Source: JALORV01 sp963769745
Lineage (GTDB): Bacteria; Pseudomonadota; Gammaproteobacteria; Burkholderiales; Burkholderiaceae_F
Length of the DNA stretch: 64,000 nt
Assembly: GCA_963769745.1 (NCBI GenBank)
Contig: CAVYNB010000011.1
Span: forward strand, 1 to 64,000
Direction: 5' to 3'
This document shows, piece by piece, positions 51,338 through 60,211 of this stretch. Each line of letters opens with the position of its first letter. The first letter of the stretch is position 1. The notes below the pieces were generated by a model. That model was not told the origin of the DNA. It worked only from the letters and a program-made list of their open reading frames with translations, and made no database searches. Both the position numbers and the translations under genes were made by a program.

Positions 51338-52072
51338 ATGAAGTGGAAGTTGTGGTTGCGCAGTTTGTCCGTCAGCGCGCCCCGCGTCGCTGTGCGCACT
51401 CAGTTGCCATGGGCGCTGCGCGCGGTACTCGCTCTGATCGTTGCAGCCCTGGCGGCCGCGGGTCTTGGGGCGATGTATCACTACGCGCGCAACGTCAGTA
51501 CTCCTGACCGTAGCGAGATCCTCGGCGAACTCGACACAGTGCGTGACCAGTTTCGACAGGCGGCTGCGGAACGCGAACGCTTCGCGGCCCGGGCCGTGCA
51601 GGCCGAGAATCAGCTCAAGGTGGAACGCGCGATGCAGGAGCAGATCACCCTGCAGATGAAGACACTCGAAGAAGACAATGCCCGGCTCAAGGGTGATCTG
51701 GCGTTTTTCGAAAGCCTGCTGCCGACGGCGTCTGGGGCGCGTGGCGTGGTGATACGAAGTTTCAAGCTGCAGCCCGATGTCGATGACAACACCGTGCGCT
51801 ACCGGCTACTGGTGCAGCAAAGCGGGCGGCCCGACCGTGACTTCGTGGGTGCCGTGGTGATCAAGGTGAACCTTCAGCACGAAGGTCGTGCCGACGTGTT
51901 GCAGCTGCCCGATGCCGGTCACCCGGCGGCTGGCCCTGCACCGCTGGCGTTCCGGCACTACCAGCGTCTCGAGGGCACGTTCGCCGTCCCGGCAGGTGCG
52001 ACGGTCCGGTCGGTGCAGGTGACGATCAATGCCGGCGGTGAGACGCGGGCGCAGCAGACGTTTTCGATGTAG
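51338..52072 (+). CDS. DUF6776-like single-pass membrane protein
   Basis: This is a 244-residue protein with one N-terminal membrane helix (about residues 28-48). A Glu/Gln/Ala-rich coiled coil follows (about 55-125, for example L-D-T-V-R-D-Q-F-R-Q-A-A-A-E), then a C-terminal all-beta-like domain (V-V-I-R-S-F-K-L-Q-P; R-H-Y-Q-R-L-E-G-T-F). This matches uncharacterised proteins found next to bactofilin genes in betaproteobacteria. A structural role at the cell envelope with the downstream bactofilin is plausible. The bactofilin gene begins ten bases after its stop. Confidence 0.75.
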   Translation: MKWKLWLRSLSVSAPRVAVRTQLPWALRAVLALIVAALAAAGLGAMYHYARNVSTPDRSEILGELDTVRDQFRQAAAERERFAARAVQAENQLKVERAMQEQITLQMKTLEEDNARLKGDLAFFESLLPTASGARGVVIRSFKLQPDVDDNTVRYRLLVQQSGRPDRDFVGAVVIKVNLQHEGRADVLQLPDAGHPAAGPAPLAFRHYQRLEGTFAVPAGATVRSVQVTINAGGETRAQQTFSM

Positions 52073-52081
52073 GGAGGCAGG

Positions 52082-52495
52082 ATGTTCGGACCCAAGCGCG
52101 CGAGCCCCAAGACGATCGGCACCCTGGTAGGGGTTGGAACGACCATCGAAGGAACGCTGTCGTACACCGGCGGGCTGAGGATCGACGGCACCGTCAAGGG
52201 CGACGTCCGGAGCGTCAACGGCGAGCAGGGCATGGTGATCATCAGCGAACAGGGCAACGTGATCGGCGAAGTCCATGCGGCGCACCTCGTGGTGTCGGGC
52301 AAGGTCGCCGGGCCGCTCTATGTCACCGACATCCTGGAATTGCAGCCCAAGGCGCAGGTCCAGGGCGACGTTCACTATCGGGCGCTCGAAATCCATCATG
52401 GCGCCGTGGTTGAAGGACGCTTGATCCACGACATTCCCGACGCCCGGCCGGCATTGAAACTGGCGGCGGGCGGTACCACTTCCGAAGCTGAGTGA
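52082..52495 (+). CDS. Bactofilin (polymer-forming cytoskeletal protein)
   Basis: This 137-residue bactofilin has a central right-handed beta-helix with repeated I-x-G-x-V turns (T-T-I-E-G-T-L-S-Y-T-G-G-L-R-I-D-G; G-D-V-H-Y-R-A-L-E-I-H-H-G-A-V). Short flexible ends flank it. Bactofilins polymerise without nucleotide and organise envelope enzymes, often peptidoglycan peptidases; an M23 peptidase gene lies 2 kb downstream on the other strand. The ribosome site is GGGAGG. It is coupled to the preceding membrane protein gene. Confidence 0.92.
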   Translation: MFGPKRASPKTIGTLVGVGTTIEGTLSYTGGLRIDGTVKGDVRSVNGEQGMVIISEQGNVIGEVHAAHLVVSGKVAGPLYVTDILELQPKAQVQGDVHYRALEIHHGAVVEGRLIHDIPDARPALKLAAGGTTSEAE

Positions 52496-52522
52496 GTGCA
52501 ACCCGGCACCGGGGCCTGTGCA

Positions 52523-52528
52523 TATAAT
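52523..52528 (+). promoter_or_regulatory. Consensus -10 element before erpA
   Basis: A perfect TATAAT stands 30 bases before the erpA start, with a TGTG just upstream that may act as an extended -10. No good -35 box is seen, which fits an activator-dependent or extended -10 promoter. Confidence 0.5.
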
Positions 52529-52557
52529 CGAACTAACGAATTTGCGTGGAGAGACCC

Positions 52558-52908
52558 ATGAATGCTGCTGTTGAGATGCCCGCCCCGCTGGTCTTTTCTG
52601 ATGCCGCGGCGTCGAAAGTCAAGGCGCTGATCGACGAGGAAGGCAATCCGGGCCTGAAGTTGCGCGTTTTCGTCCAGGGCGGCGGCTGCTCGGGCTTCCA
52701 GTACGGCTTCACCTTCGACGAAGTCATCAACGAAGATGACGCGACGATGGAGAAAAATGGCGTCATGCTGCTGATCGACTCGATGAGCTACCAGTATCTG
52801 GTCGGCGCCGAGATCGACTACAAGGAAGATCTCGAGGGCGCGCAGTTCGTCATCAAGAATCCGAATGCGACCACGACCTGTGGTTGCGGATCGTCGTTCT
52901 CCGCCTAG
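52558..52908 (+). CDS. erpA: Iron-sulfur cluster insertion protein ErpA
   Basis: This 116-residue A-type Fe-S carrier has all three cluster Cys residues: G-G-G-C-S-G-F-Q-Y and the C-terminal T-C-G-C-G-S-S-F. It delivers [4Fe-4S] clusters to target enzymes. ATG 52558 follows GGAGAG and fits the family N terminus (M-N-A-A-V-E-M-P). A shared terminator separates it from anmK on the opposite strand. Confidence 0.96.
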   Translation: MNAAVEMPAPLVFSDAAASKVKALIDEEGNPGLKLRVFVQGGGCSGFQYGFTFDEVINEDDATMEKNGVMLLIDSMSYQYLVGAEIDYKEDLEGAQFVIKNPNATTTCGCGSSFSA

Positions 52909-52931
52909 TCCGTTTTCATACCTCCCAAACC

Positions 52932-52957
52932 AAGGGGCGCCAGTGCGCCCCTTTTTG
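52932..52957. terminator. Terminator between erpA and anmK
   Basis: AAGGGGCGC pairs with GCGCCCCTT around CAGT, followed by TTT on the plus strand. The nine stem bases are identical to those of the terminator at 46951-46972. Confidence 0.85.
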
Positions 52958-52977
52958 CTGGCCCTTGCGAAGGCCTT

Positions 52978-54099
52978 TCAACGCGGATAGATCGCGCCCA
53001 GTACCCGCGCGCCGCGCGCGCCGGTGACCGACGGCAGGCTTCCAGTCTCGCGGCGCATGCAGCGGCGCGCCAGCCACGCAAACGCCAGCGCCTCCACCTG
53101 GTCGGATGGAATGCCGAGTGCGTCGCTGGTCATGACCGGTCGCGGCGCGAGCACGGCTTGCAGGGCGCTCATCAGAGCCCGGTTGCGCGTGCCTCCTCCG
53201 CAGACCACGACATCGCGCGCAGGATCACACCACCTGGTCACTGCGTCGGCAATGGAGCGGGCCGTGAACTGGGTCAACGTGCGCTGCACGTCGCGCGGCG
53301 GCGCGGAGACCCCTTTCAGCAATTCATCGAGCCAGACCACCGAAAAGAGTTCGCGTCCCGTGCTCTTGGGCGGTGGCACGGCGAGGAACGGCTCCGCCAG
53401 AAGGCGACCGAGCAGTGCCATGTCGATCTGCCCGCCCAGTGCGAATGCGCCATCGCGGTCAAACGCCTCGGGCAGATGCCGCGCTGCGTGCAGGTCGAGC
53501 AGCACGTTGCCGGGGCCGCAGTCGAATCCAAGCGGTGTCGCGTTGCCCGCGGGAAGGAACGTGATGTTGCTGATGCCGCCGATGTTCACGACGGCGCGCG
53601 GTTCTGGCGCGGCGAATATTGCCGCGTGGAAGGCGGGCACCAGGGGTGCACCCTGTCCGCCGGCGGCGAGATCGCGACTGCGGAAGTCGGCTACGACATC
53701 AATGCCGGTACCTTCGGCCAGCCGAGCCGGGGCATTCAGCTGGACCGTAAAGCCGGCGCCCGGGCGGTGGCGGATGGTCTGACCGTGGGCGCCGATCGCG
53801 CAGACATCTTCGGGTGAGACATGCGCCGCCGCCAGCGTCGCGGCGACGCACTCGGCATAGATGTCGGCCAGTGACTGCGCCGCGGCCCCGGACCGCTCGA
53901 TCTCATCGGCTCCCGGGGCTGACAGCGCAAGGAGTTGCGCCCGCAAAGCAGGCGAAAATGGACGGTGCACATGCGCGAGAACCCGGGGCATCGCGGTAAC
54001 GAAGTCCGCGAGAACCGCGTCGACACCGTCGAGACTGGTGCCGGACATCAGACCGATGAAAAGCTCGGAGTGGCCCTCAGACGCAGAAGTGGCGGCCAT
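52978..54099 (-). CDS. anmK: Anhydro-N-acetylmuramic acid kinase
   Basis: This 373-residue enzyme has the N-terminal ATP-binding motif I-G-L-M-S-G-T-S-L-D-G-V-D, the sugar/phosphate region A-D-F-R-S-R-D-L-A-A-G-G-Q-G-A-P-L, V-N-I-G-G-I-S-N-I, and C-G-G-G-T-R-N near the C terminus. It opens and phosphorylates 1,6-anhydro-MurNAc during peptidoglycan recycling. Its start lies just after the M23 peptidase stop on the same strand (seven bases apart), so the two cell-wall genes form an operon. Confidence 0.96.
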   Translation of the reverse strand: MAATSASEGHSELFIGLMSGTSLDGVDAVLADFVTAMPRVLAHVHRPFSPALRAQLLALSAPGADEIERSGAAAQSLADIYAECVAATLAAAHVSPEDVCAIGAHGQTIRHRPGAGFTVQLNAPARLAEGTGIDVVADFRSRDLAAGGQGAPLVPAFHAAIFAAPEPRAVVNIGGISNITFLPAGNATPLGFDCGPGNVLLDLHAARHLPEAFDRDGAFALGGQIDMALLGRLLAEPFLAVPPPKSTGRELFSVVWLDELLKGVSAPPRDVQRTLTQFTARSIADAVTRWCDPARDVVVCGGGTRNRALMSALQAVLAPRPVMTSDALGIPSDQVEALAFAWLARRCMRRETGSLPSVTGARGARVLGAIYPR

Positions 54100-54106
54100 G
54101 CGGCCG

Positions 54107-55530
54107 TCAGCGGACGGCGGCCGCGACTCGAATGCGCTCGAGCAGGGCGAGCTGGTCGCGCAGTGGCGCAGCCACGGCAGCCAGAGCGTCGCGCTGCGAC
54201 TCGGCCAGTGGCTCGGAACCGGGGAGTTCCGCCGTCAGCGGATTGACCGGGTTGCCCTTGATCTTCACTTCAAAGTGCAGGTGAGGCCCTGTCGACCATC
54301 CGGTGGTGCCGACAAATCCAACGACGTCACCCTGCGCGACGCGCGCGCCCTTGACGACCCCGGGCCTGAAACCCTGCAGATGCGCATACAGGGTCGAGTG
54401 CTTCTCGTCGTGGCGCACCTCGACGATGTTGCCGTAGCCGCGTTGCCAGCCGGCGAATTCGACCGTGCCGCCGGCGACGGTTCGCACCTTGGTGCCGGTC
54501 GGAGCGGAGTAATCGATGCCGCGGTGGGCAGCGTCGTATCCGAACACCGGGTGAGTCCGGCTGTTGCTGAAACCGGAGCTCATGCGCGTGTACTCGAGCG
54601 GTGAACGCAGGAACGTGCGCTTCATGTTGCGTCCGCCGAGCCCGTAGTAGCCGCCGTGCTTGCTGCCGTCGTCGAACCAGTACGCCTCGACCGACTTGCC
54701 CTGGCTGATGAACTCGACCGCCAGCAGCCGTCCCGGACGCAGGTACTCGCCCGCCGCGTACAGGCCCTCGTAGATCGCCCTGAAGGTATCGCCGCGGCGC
54801 AGGTTTCGATGAAAGTCGATTTCGCTTTCGAGCGCGTCGATCATCTGCTGCGCGATCGAGTCCGGAATGTCGGCCTCATCAGCAGCGGCAAAGAGCGAGG
54901 AGTCTGCACTTCGCCGCTGCGCAGTTCCACCCGACGCTCGAGCGTGACCTGCGACTCGGCGACCCAGAAGCCGCCCGCTGCTGCGTCGTCACGGGTGAGG
55001 GTCAGCACCCGCGTGCCTGCCGAGAGGGCGGAATCTTCCGTGTCGTTGAATGCGCGCAGCCAGTTGAGCCGGCCATCGGCCCCAACGTTGGCCTGGATGA
55101 ACCGGCCCGGAGCCGCCTGAACCAGCGGCCGCGCTGAAGGGTTCGAGCGCAGAAAACGCGCAGCCGCCTCGTCGTCGATACCCATGCGGACCAGCAGCGC
55201 CGCGATCGGCTCGCCACGCTGGATGCGCGCCTCGCGGATGAAGAACTCGCGGCGTTCGGAGATATCCTGCAACTGGGCGCTGATCGACGGCGTAACGATC
55301 GCCTCGACAATGGGCCGCGACTGGAGTGAATCCAGGTCGAGCGCCGACGGTGCGGCGGCGATCGCGGCGATCGCGGCAGACAGCGGCAGCAGCGAGAGAA
55401 CGGCGGTCAGTTCGATGCGGCTGCGGGTCGTGCGATCGAGCCGCTTCCAGCGACGCAGGACCAGCCGCGCACCCAGACGGACGTCCGAAGTGAGGCTCTG
55501 GAGCTGTTTGGATAGAATCACTAAAGGCAT
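54107..55530 (-). CDS. M23 family metallopeptidase (LytM type), one frameshift
   Basis: The reconstructed envelope protein is about 475 residues. The N-terminal membrane helix (T-A-V-L-S-L-L-P-L-S-A-A-I-A-A-I) is followed by a long periplasmic region and a C-terminal LytM domain. Zinc ligands fall in H-R-G-I-D-Y-S (H-x-x-x-D), and the G-P-H-L-H-F-E-V motif carries the H-x-H pair. It would cut peptide cross-links in peptidoglycan. A frame change near 54900 joins the halves. I chose ATG 55530 (M-P-L-V-I-L); a GTG at 55557 would start within a terminator-like hairpin. It probably pairs functionally with anmK. Confidence 0.88.
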
Positions 55531-55546
55531 CGACCGGCCCGGCAGG

Positions 55547-55573
55547 AAAAAGCGCACCGCTCGGTGCGCTTTT
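55547..55573. terminator. Terminator-like hairpin between divergent M23 and tyrS genes
   Basis: AGCGCACCG pairs with CGGTGCGCT around a 2-base centre, flanked by AAAA on the left and TTTTTTT on the right. It is a convincing intrinsic terminator on the plus strand and a weaker one on the minus strand. It is placed oddly, in the leader of both neighbouring genes. Confidence 0.6.
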
Positions 55574-55626
55574 TTTCGAAGGGCGAAGTATATCGCGGCA
55601 GCCCGGCAGGACCGGGTGCGCCGTCA

Positions 55627-56880
55627 ATGACTGCGATGGAACCGGGCGCGACAAAGACCTACCCGATTACTCGGGAAATCGAACAGACGCTGGCCCTGGT
55701 CATGCGTGGCTGTGACGAACTGCTGATCGAAGCGGAGTTCGCGCAGAAGCTCGCGCGCGCGCAGGCGACGCGACAGGCCTTGCGCTGCAAGCTGGGGCTC
55801 GATCCGACGGCGCCGGACATCCATCTGGGTCACACGGTCGTCCTGAACAAGCTGCGCCAGCTGCAGGACCTCGGCCATACCGTGATCTTCCTGATCGGTG
55901 ACTTCACCGGGATGATCGGCGACCCCTCTGGTCGCAACGCCATGCGGCCGCCGTTGTCGCGCGAAGAGATCGAAGCCAACGCGAAGACCTACTTCGATCA
56001 GGCCGCACTCGTGCTGGACCGCGACCGTACCGAGATCCGCTACAACTCGGAGTGGTCCGAGCCTCTGGGCGCCGCCGGCTTGATCAAACTGGCGGCGAAG
56101 TACACGCTGGCGCGGCTGCTCGAGCGGGATGACTTTTCCAAACGCTTCCGCGACAACACGCCGATTGCGATGCACGAGCTTCTTTACCCGCTGATGCAGG
56201 GCTACGACTCGGTCGCGCTGCGGTCGGACATCGAGCTCGGCGGCACTGACCAGAAGTTCAACCTGCTGGTCGGGCGTGAGCTGCAGCGGCACTACGGGCA
56301 GGAGCCGCAGTGCGTGCTGACGATGCCGCTGCTGGAAGGGCTCGATGGTGTCGAGAAGATGTCGAAGAGCAAGAACAACTACATCGGCATCACCGAGGCT
56401 CCGTTCGAGATGTTCGGCAAGGTGATGTCGATCTCCGACGATCTGATGTGGCGCTGGTACGACCTCGTGTCGACGCGCGGCACTGACGAGATCGCAGCCC
56501 TCAGGCTCGAGGCGGACGAGGGACGTAATCCGCGCGATATCAAGGTCTTGCTGGCCAAGGAGATCGTCACGCGCTTCCACTCCGCCGGCGCGGCTGACGC
56601 CTCGGAGCAGGAGTTCATGGCGCGTTTTCGTGCCGGCGCGGTTCCCGACGACATGCCGGAGTTCACCTTCGCTGCAGACGGTCCCGACGGGTTGGGGATC
56701 TGTGCGTTGCTCAGGCAAGCCGGCCTGGCCCCGTCGACCAGCGAGGCCGTGCGCAACATCGAGCAGGGCGGCGTCAGGATCGACGGCCATAAGGTCAGCG
56801 ATCGCGGCTTGCGCCTTGGCAGTGGCACCTACGTGGCGCAGGTCGGCAAGCGCAAGTGGGCGCGGGTGACCGTCGCCTGA
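55627..56880 (+). CDS. tyrS: Tyrosyl-tRNA synthetase
   Basis: This 417-residue class I synthetase has the HIGH-type motif I-H-L-G-H-T (about residue 60), K-M-S-K-S (about 245) and a C-terminal S4 RNA-binding domain (G-G-V-R-I-D-G-H-K-V-S-D). The M-S-K-S-K-N-N-Y-I-G context and length identify the TyrRS class common in proteobacteria. ATG 55627 is the family-like start. dtd follows on the same strand after about 150 bases. Confidence 0.96.
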   Translation: MTAMEPGATKTYPITREIEQTLALVMRGCDELLIEAEFAQKLARAQATRQALRCKLGLDPTAPDIHLGHTVVLNKLRQLQDLGHTVIFLIGDFTGMIGDPSGRNAMRPPLSREEIEANAKTYFDQAALVLDRDRTEIRYNSEWSEPLGAAGLIKLAAKYTLARLLERDDFSKRFRDNTPIAMHELLYPLMQGYDSVALRSDIELGGTDQKFNLLVGRELQRHYGQEPQCVLTMPLLEGLDGVEKMSKSKNNYIGITEAPFEMFGKVMSISDDLMWRWYDLVSTRGTDEIAALRLEADEGRNPRDIKVLLAKEIVTRFHSAGAADASEQEFMARFRAGAVPDDMPEFTFAADGPDGLGICALLRQAGLAPSTSEAVRNIEQGGVRIDGHKVSDRGLRLGSGTYVAQVGKRKWARVTVA

Positions 56881-57027
56881 GTCACGAAGTCCCGGCTGCG
56901 GCGACTGGAACCGAGCCGCGATCGGCGACGGTGCCGCCCAGCGGGCGCAATTCCAAGCCGAGTCAGTTCGAGTCCATGTCGTGGACCGGTCCCGTCTATC
57001 GGAAGTGCCCCACTAGAATCGAACTTG

Positions 57028-57489
57028 ATGATTGCGCTGATTCAGCGGGTGACGCGAGGCCGGGTGACGGTCGATGGCGCGACCGTGGGGGCGATCGGTC
57101 CCGGACTGGTGGCGCTGGTCTGCGCCGAGCGCGATGACGGCGCGGCCGAAGCTGATGCGCTGGTCGACAAGCTCCTCGGGTATCGTGTCTTCGGCGATGC
57201 CGCCGGAAAGATGAATCTCAGTGTGCGCGATGTCGGTGGTGGCCTGCTGCTGGTGCCGCAGTTCACGCTGGCGGCTGACACGGCCAGCGGGACCCGGCCG
57301 AGCTTCACGCCGGCTGCTGCACCGGAGCTTGGGCGAAGGCTGTTCGAACGGTTCGTCGAGCGCGCTCGCGCGCATCACGCGCCGGTGGAGGCGGGGCGCT
57401 TCGGCGCACACATGCAGGTGGAATTGATCAACGACGGCCCGGTGACGTTCTGGTTGCAGGTCCGGTCAAGGCAGGAGGCCAAGGCATGA
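57028..57489 (+). CDS. dtd: D-aminoacyl-tRNA deacylase
   Basis: This 153-residue DTD-family protein shows M-I-A-L-I-Q-R-V, V-P-Q-F-T-L-A-A-D, the active-site S-G-T-R-P-S-F-T, and the C-terminal N-D-G-P-V-T-F-W/L motif. It removes D-amino acids such as D-Tyr from tRNA, which fits its place beside tyrS. ATG 57028 is preferred over TTG 57025. The stop overlaps the start of the next gene (ATGA). Confidence 0.95.
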   Translation: MIALIQRVTRGRVTVDGATVGAIGPGLVALVCAERDDGAAEADALVDKLLGYRVFGDAAGKMNLSVRDVGGGLLLVPQFTLAADTASGTRPSFTPAAAPELGRRLFERFVERARAHHAPVEAGRFGAHMQVELINDGPVTFWLQVRSRQEAKA

Positions 57490-58112
57490 AACTCTGGAGC
57501 GAATCGTTTACCGATGGCAGTGCGATACCGGGCGAGTATGCGTTCTGCGTGATCGACCCGGCGCATCACGTCAAGCTCTCGTCGAACCGCAATCCGCATC
57601 TTGCGTGGGCGGATGTGCCGGCGGGCACGCAGTCATTCGTGCTGATCTGCCACGACCCCGATGTCCCGAGCAAGCCCGATGACCTCTTCAAGGAAGATCG
57701 GGAAATCCCGTCGTCCCTGCCTCGGGTGGACTTCTTCCACTGGACGCTGGTCGACATTCCGGCGGCCACGCGCGCGATCGAGGCCGGCAGCTACTCGAAG
57801 GAAGTGACGCCTCGCGGCAAGAACGGCCCGGCGGCGATCAACGGGACGCGCCAGGGCGTCAATGACTACACGGGCTGGTTCGCAGCCGACCATGACATGA
57901 GCGGCGATTATTTCGGCTATGACGGTCCGTGTCCGCCGTGGAACGATTCGATCCTGCACCACTACGTGTTTACGGTCTACGCACTCGACCTCGATCGCGT
58001 GCCGGTCGACGGGAAGTTCACCGCGCCTGAGGTACTCAAGGCGATCGATGGCCATGTGCTCGCCAAGGCATCGCTGCAGGGAACCTTCACTTTGAACCCG
58101 CGTCTCGCGTGA
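57486..58112 (+). CDS. YbhB/YbcL family Raf-kinase-inhibitor-like protein
   Basis: This 208-residue PEBP-fold protein has the ligand-pocket motifs N-P-H-L-A-W, C-H-D-P-D-V-P (D-P-D-x-P) and Y-D-G-P-C-P-P-W-N-D. Bacterial YbhB/YbcL proteins are of unclear function, perhaps protease or kinase modulators. It is longer than E. coli YbhB (about 160), with an insertion around D-L-F-K-E-D-R-E-I-P. It is translationally linked to dtd upstream and to the phosphatase downstream. Confidence 0.93.
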   Translation: MKLWSESFTDGSAIPGEYAFCVIDPAHHVKLSSNRNPHLAWADVPAGTQSFVLICHDPDVPSKPDDLFKEDREIPSSLPRVDFFHWTLVDIPAATRAIEAGSYSKEVTPRGKNGPAAINGTRQGVNDYTGWFAADHDMSGDYFGYDGPCPPWNDSILHHYVFTVYALDLDRVPVDGKFTAPEVLKAIDGHVLAKASLQGTFTLNPRLA

Positions 58113-58750
58113 GTTCGACCACGCTGCTGCTGATCCGCCACGGCGAGACGGCGTGGAATGCCGAGCACCGGATCCAGGGTCACCTCGACATCCCGTTGTC
58201 GGCAACAGGTATTCGGCAGGCCGCGCTGCTGGCGAACCGCCTGGCGCAGGAAACGATCGATGCCGTCTATTCGAGCGAACTGACACGCGCCCGGCTGACG
58301 GCCGAACCGTTCGCGGCGCGGCTCGGACTGGACATCACTCTGGACACGCGCCTGCGCGAGCGCTCGTTCGGGGTGTTCGAAGGGCTCACGGCGGACGAGG
58401 TCTCGGCCCGCCACCCGGAGGGCTTCCGGCGCTGGCGCGAGCGCGACCCGGCCTGGGCCATAGACGAAGGTGAGAGCGGCCAGCAACTGATCGACCGCGT
58501 GCTGTCGGCGCTGCACGACATCACGCAACGGCATCCGGACGAGTCGGTGGCCGTCGTCACCCATGGCGGCGTGCTCGATGTCGTCTATCGCGCGGCGCGC
58601 GGCCTGCACTGGAGCGCCCCGCGGGAGCATCAGATGCTGAATGCAAGCATCAATCGCCTGACTTCCCAGGCAGCCCCACTGGCTCTCAGCATCCTGGGCT
58701 GGGGCGACGTCGCCCATCTTGTCGAGGCGCGTGACGAGTCGCTGACCTGA
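58109..58750 (+). CDS. Histidine phosphatase family protein (GpmB/CobC-like)
   Basis: This is a 213-residue phosphoglycerate-mutase-fold protein. The catalytic histidine is in L-I-R-H-G-E-T-A-W-N, the second active-site His is in V-T-H-G-G-V-L-D-V, and E-R-S-F-G-V-F-E-G supplies the acidic residue. Members are phosphatases of varied small substrates; the real substrate is unknown. The start is GTG 58109, overlapping the previous stop (GTGA). Confidence 0.92.
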   Translation: MSSTTLLLIRHGETAWNAEHRIQGHLDIPLSATGIRQAALLANRLAQETIDAVYSSELTRARLTAEPFAARLGLDITLDTRLRERSFGVFEGLTADEVSARHPEGFRRWRERDPAWAIDEGESGQQLIDRVLSALHDITQRHPDESVAVVTHGGVLDVVYRAARGLHWSAPREHQMLNASINRLTSQAAPLALSILGWGDVAHLVEARDESLT

Positions 58751-58809
58751 ATCTCGTCTAGCTTGACCGCTGCCATGCCGGCAGCCGACCCGCCCGCTAC
58801 AGTGCAGAC

Positions 58810-60070
58810 ATGAATTCGACGCTGACGCAGGTCGTGTCGTTTGCCGTGAGTGCCGGGATCGGACTGCTGGTCGGCCTCGAGCGCGAACGCAAGCCCTCGG
58901 CGAAAGCCGGGGTGCGCACCTTCGCACTGATCGCGGTACTGGGCTCGCTGGCCGCACTTCTCACCGAGGCGACCGGTTCGGCCTGGGCGCTCGCGGCGGG
59001 TGCGGTGTGCGTCACCGGAGCACTGGTGGCCGCCTACCTGCAGGATCGGGAATCGATCCACGACGATGCCGGCACGACGACCGTCGTGGCTGCCATCGCG
59101 GTGTTCTTCCTCGGCGCGGCCAACTACTACGGCTATCGCACGCTGGCCGTCGCGCTCGGCGTCGGCATGACGGCACTGCTCTACTTCAAGGCCGAACTCG
59201 AAGGGTTCAGCCAGAAGCTGACCGGACAGGACATCCGGTCGATGCTGCAGTTTGCCGTGCTGACGGCCGTCATCCTGCCGCTGCTGCCGGACCGTTCGTT
59301 CGGGCCGTACGGTGTCCTGAATCCGTTTCAGATCTGGCTGATGGTCGTGCTGGTGGCTGCCGTCAGCCTCGCGGGCTACGTCGCCTGGCGCCTGACGCTG
59401 GGCCGCCACGGACTGCTGCTCACCGGCGTGCTCGGTGGTGTGGCGTCGAGCACGGCCACAACGCTCGTCTACGCCCGCCATGCAGCCGCCGGTGCCCAGC
59501 CGGTGTCAGCAGCGTTGCTGGTGATCCTGCTGGCGAATGCGACGATGCTGGTGCGTGTGCTCGTCCTGGTCGGCGTGGTCGCGCCAAGCTCTCTGCCGCT
59601 GGCACTGCTGGTGATCGTGCCGGCGCTGCTGGTCGCGGTCGCTGGCGTTGCCTGGCGCTGGTCCTCTGCGTCGACGGCCCCGCCGGCCGGCGAGGCGGCG
59701 TTCCGCAATCCGACCCAGTTGCGAACCGCACTCGGGTTCGGCGCGATCTATGCGGTCATCCTGCTGCTCGCGGCCTGGGCCAATGACCTGCTGGGCTCGC
59801 GCGGGCTCATGGCGCTGGCCGCGGTGTCCGGCCTGACCGATGTCGACGCCATCACGCTGTCGTCGATGCGACTGCTCGATAACGGCGCGCTGACGCAGGC
59901 GACAGCGCTTGTCCGCGGTCGGCGTTGCGGTCGCGTCCAACCTGGTCTTCAAGGCGGTCGTGGCGGCCTCGGCCGGCGGACCACTGATGCGCTGGGCCGT
60001 GCTGCGCGCTTTCACCGGTCCGCTGCTGGGGCTCGCTGCCGGATTCTGGGCGCTGCACGCACTGGCATAA
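58810..60070 (+). CDS. MgtC/SapB-type DUF4010 membrane protein, one frameshift
   Basis: The protein has about 420 residues and 11 or 12 hydrophobic segments. The N-terminal MgtC-like part has G-L-L-V-G-L-E-R-E-R-K, and the DUF4010 part has G-V-L-G-G-V-A-S-S-T-A-T-T and S-G-L-T-D-V-D-A-I-T. An extra T at 59909/59910 breaks the last two helices; removing it gives L-S-A-V-G-V-A-V-A-S-N and a TAA stop at 60068. Function is unknown; MgtC-type proteins are linked to Mg2+ stress. It ends 15 bases before the ZTP riboswitch. Confidence 0.88.
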
Positions 60071-60084
60071 TTTCACCGCCATCC

Positions 60085-60170
60085 CGTTCCGCGTGACTGG
60101 CGAAAGGGTGAGTACACCCGGGGAGCGCGGACAACTCTGCTACCCGCGTAGCTGCCGTTCGCCTGGGCAG
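60085..60170 (+). promoter_or_regulatory. ZTP (pfl) riboswitch controlling glyA
   Basis: The sequence has the conserved core of the ZTP riboswitch: P1 CCGCG/CGCGG (60089-60093 with 60126-60130), the TGACTGGCG strand, P2 GGGTG/CACCC, then GGGGAGC. After a variable linker comes the P3 hairpin CTGCC/GGCAG, whose loop holds CGCCTG for the pseudoknot. ZTP/ZMP accumulates when 10-formyl-THF is short, and the switch turns on one-carbon genes such as glyA. A hairpin GCAAGTG/CACTTGC (60174-60193) without a T-run follows, so control of translation is more likely than termination. Confidence 0.93.
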
Positions 60171-60211
60171 ATGGCAAGTGACGAACCACTTGCAAACTCA
60201 CGCGAGGAACT

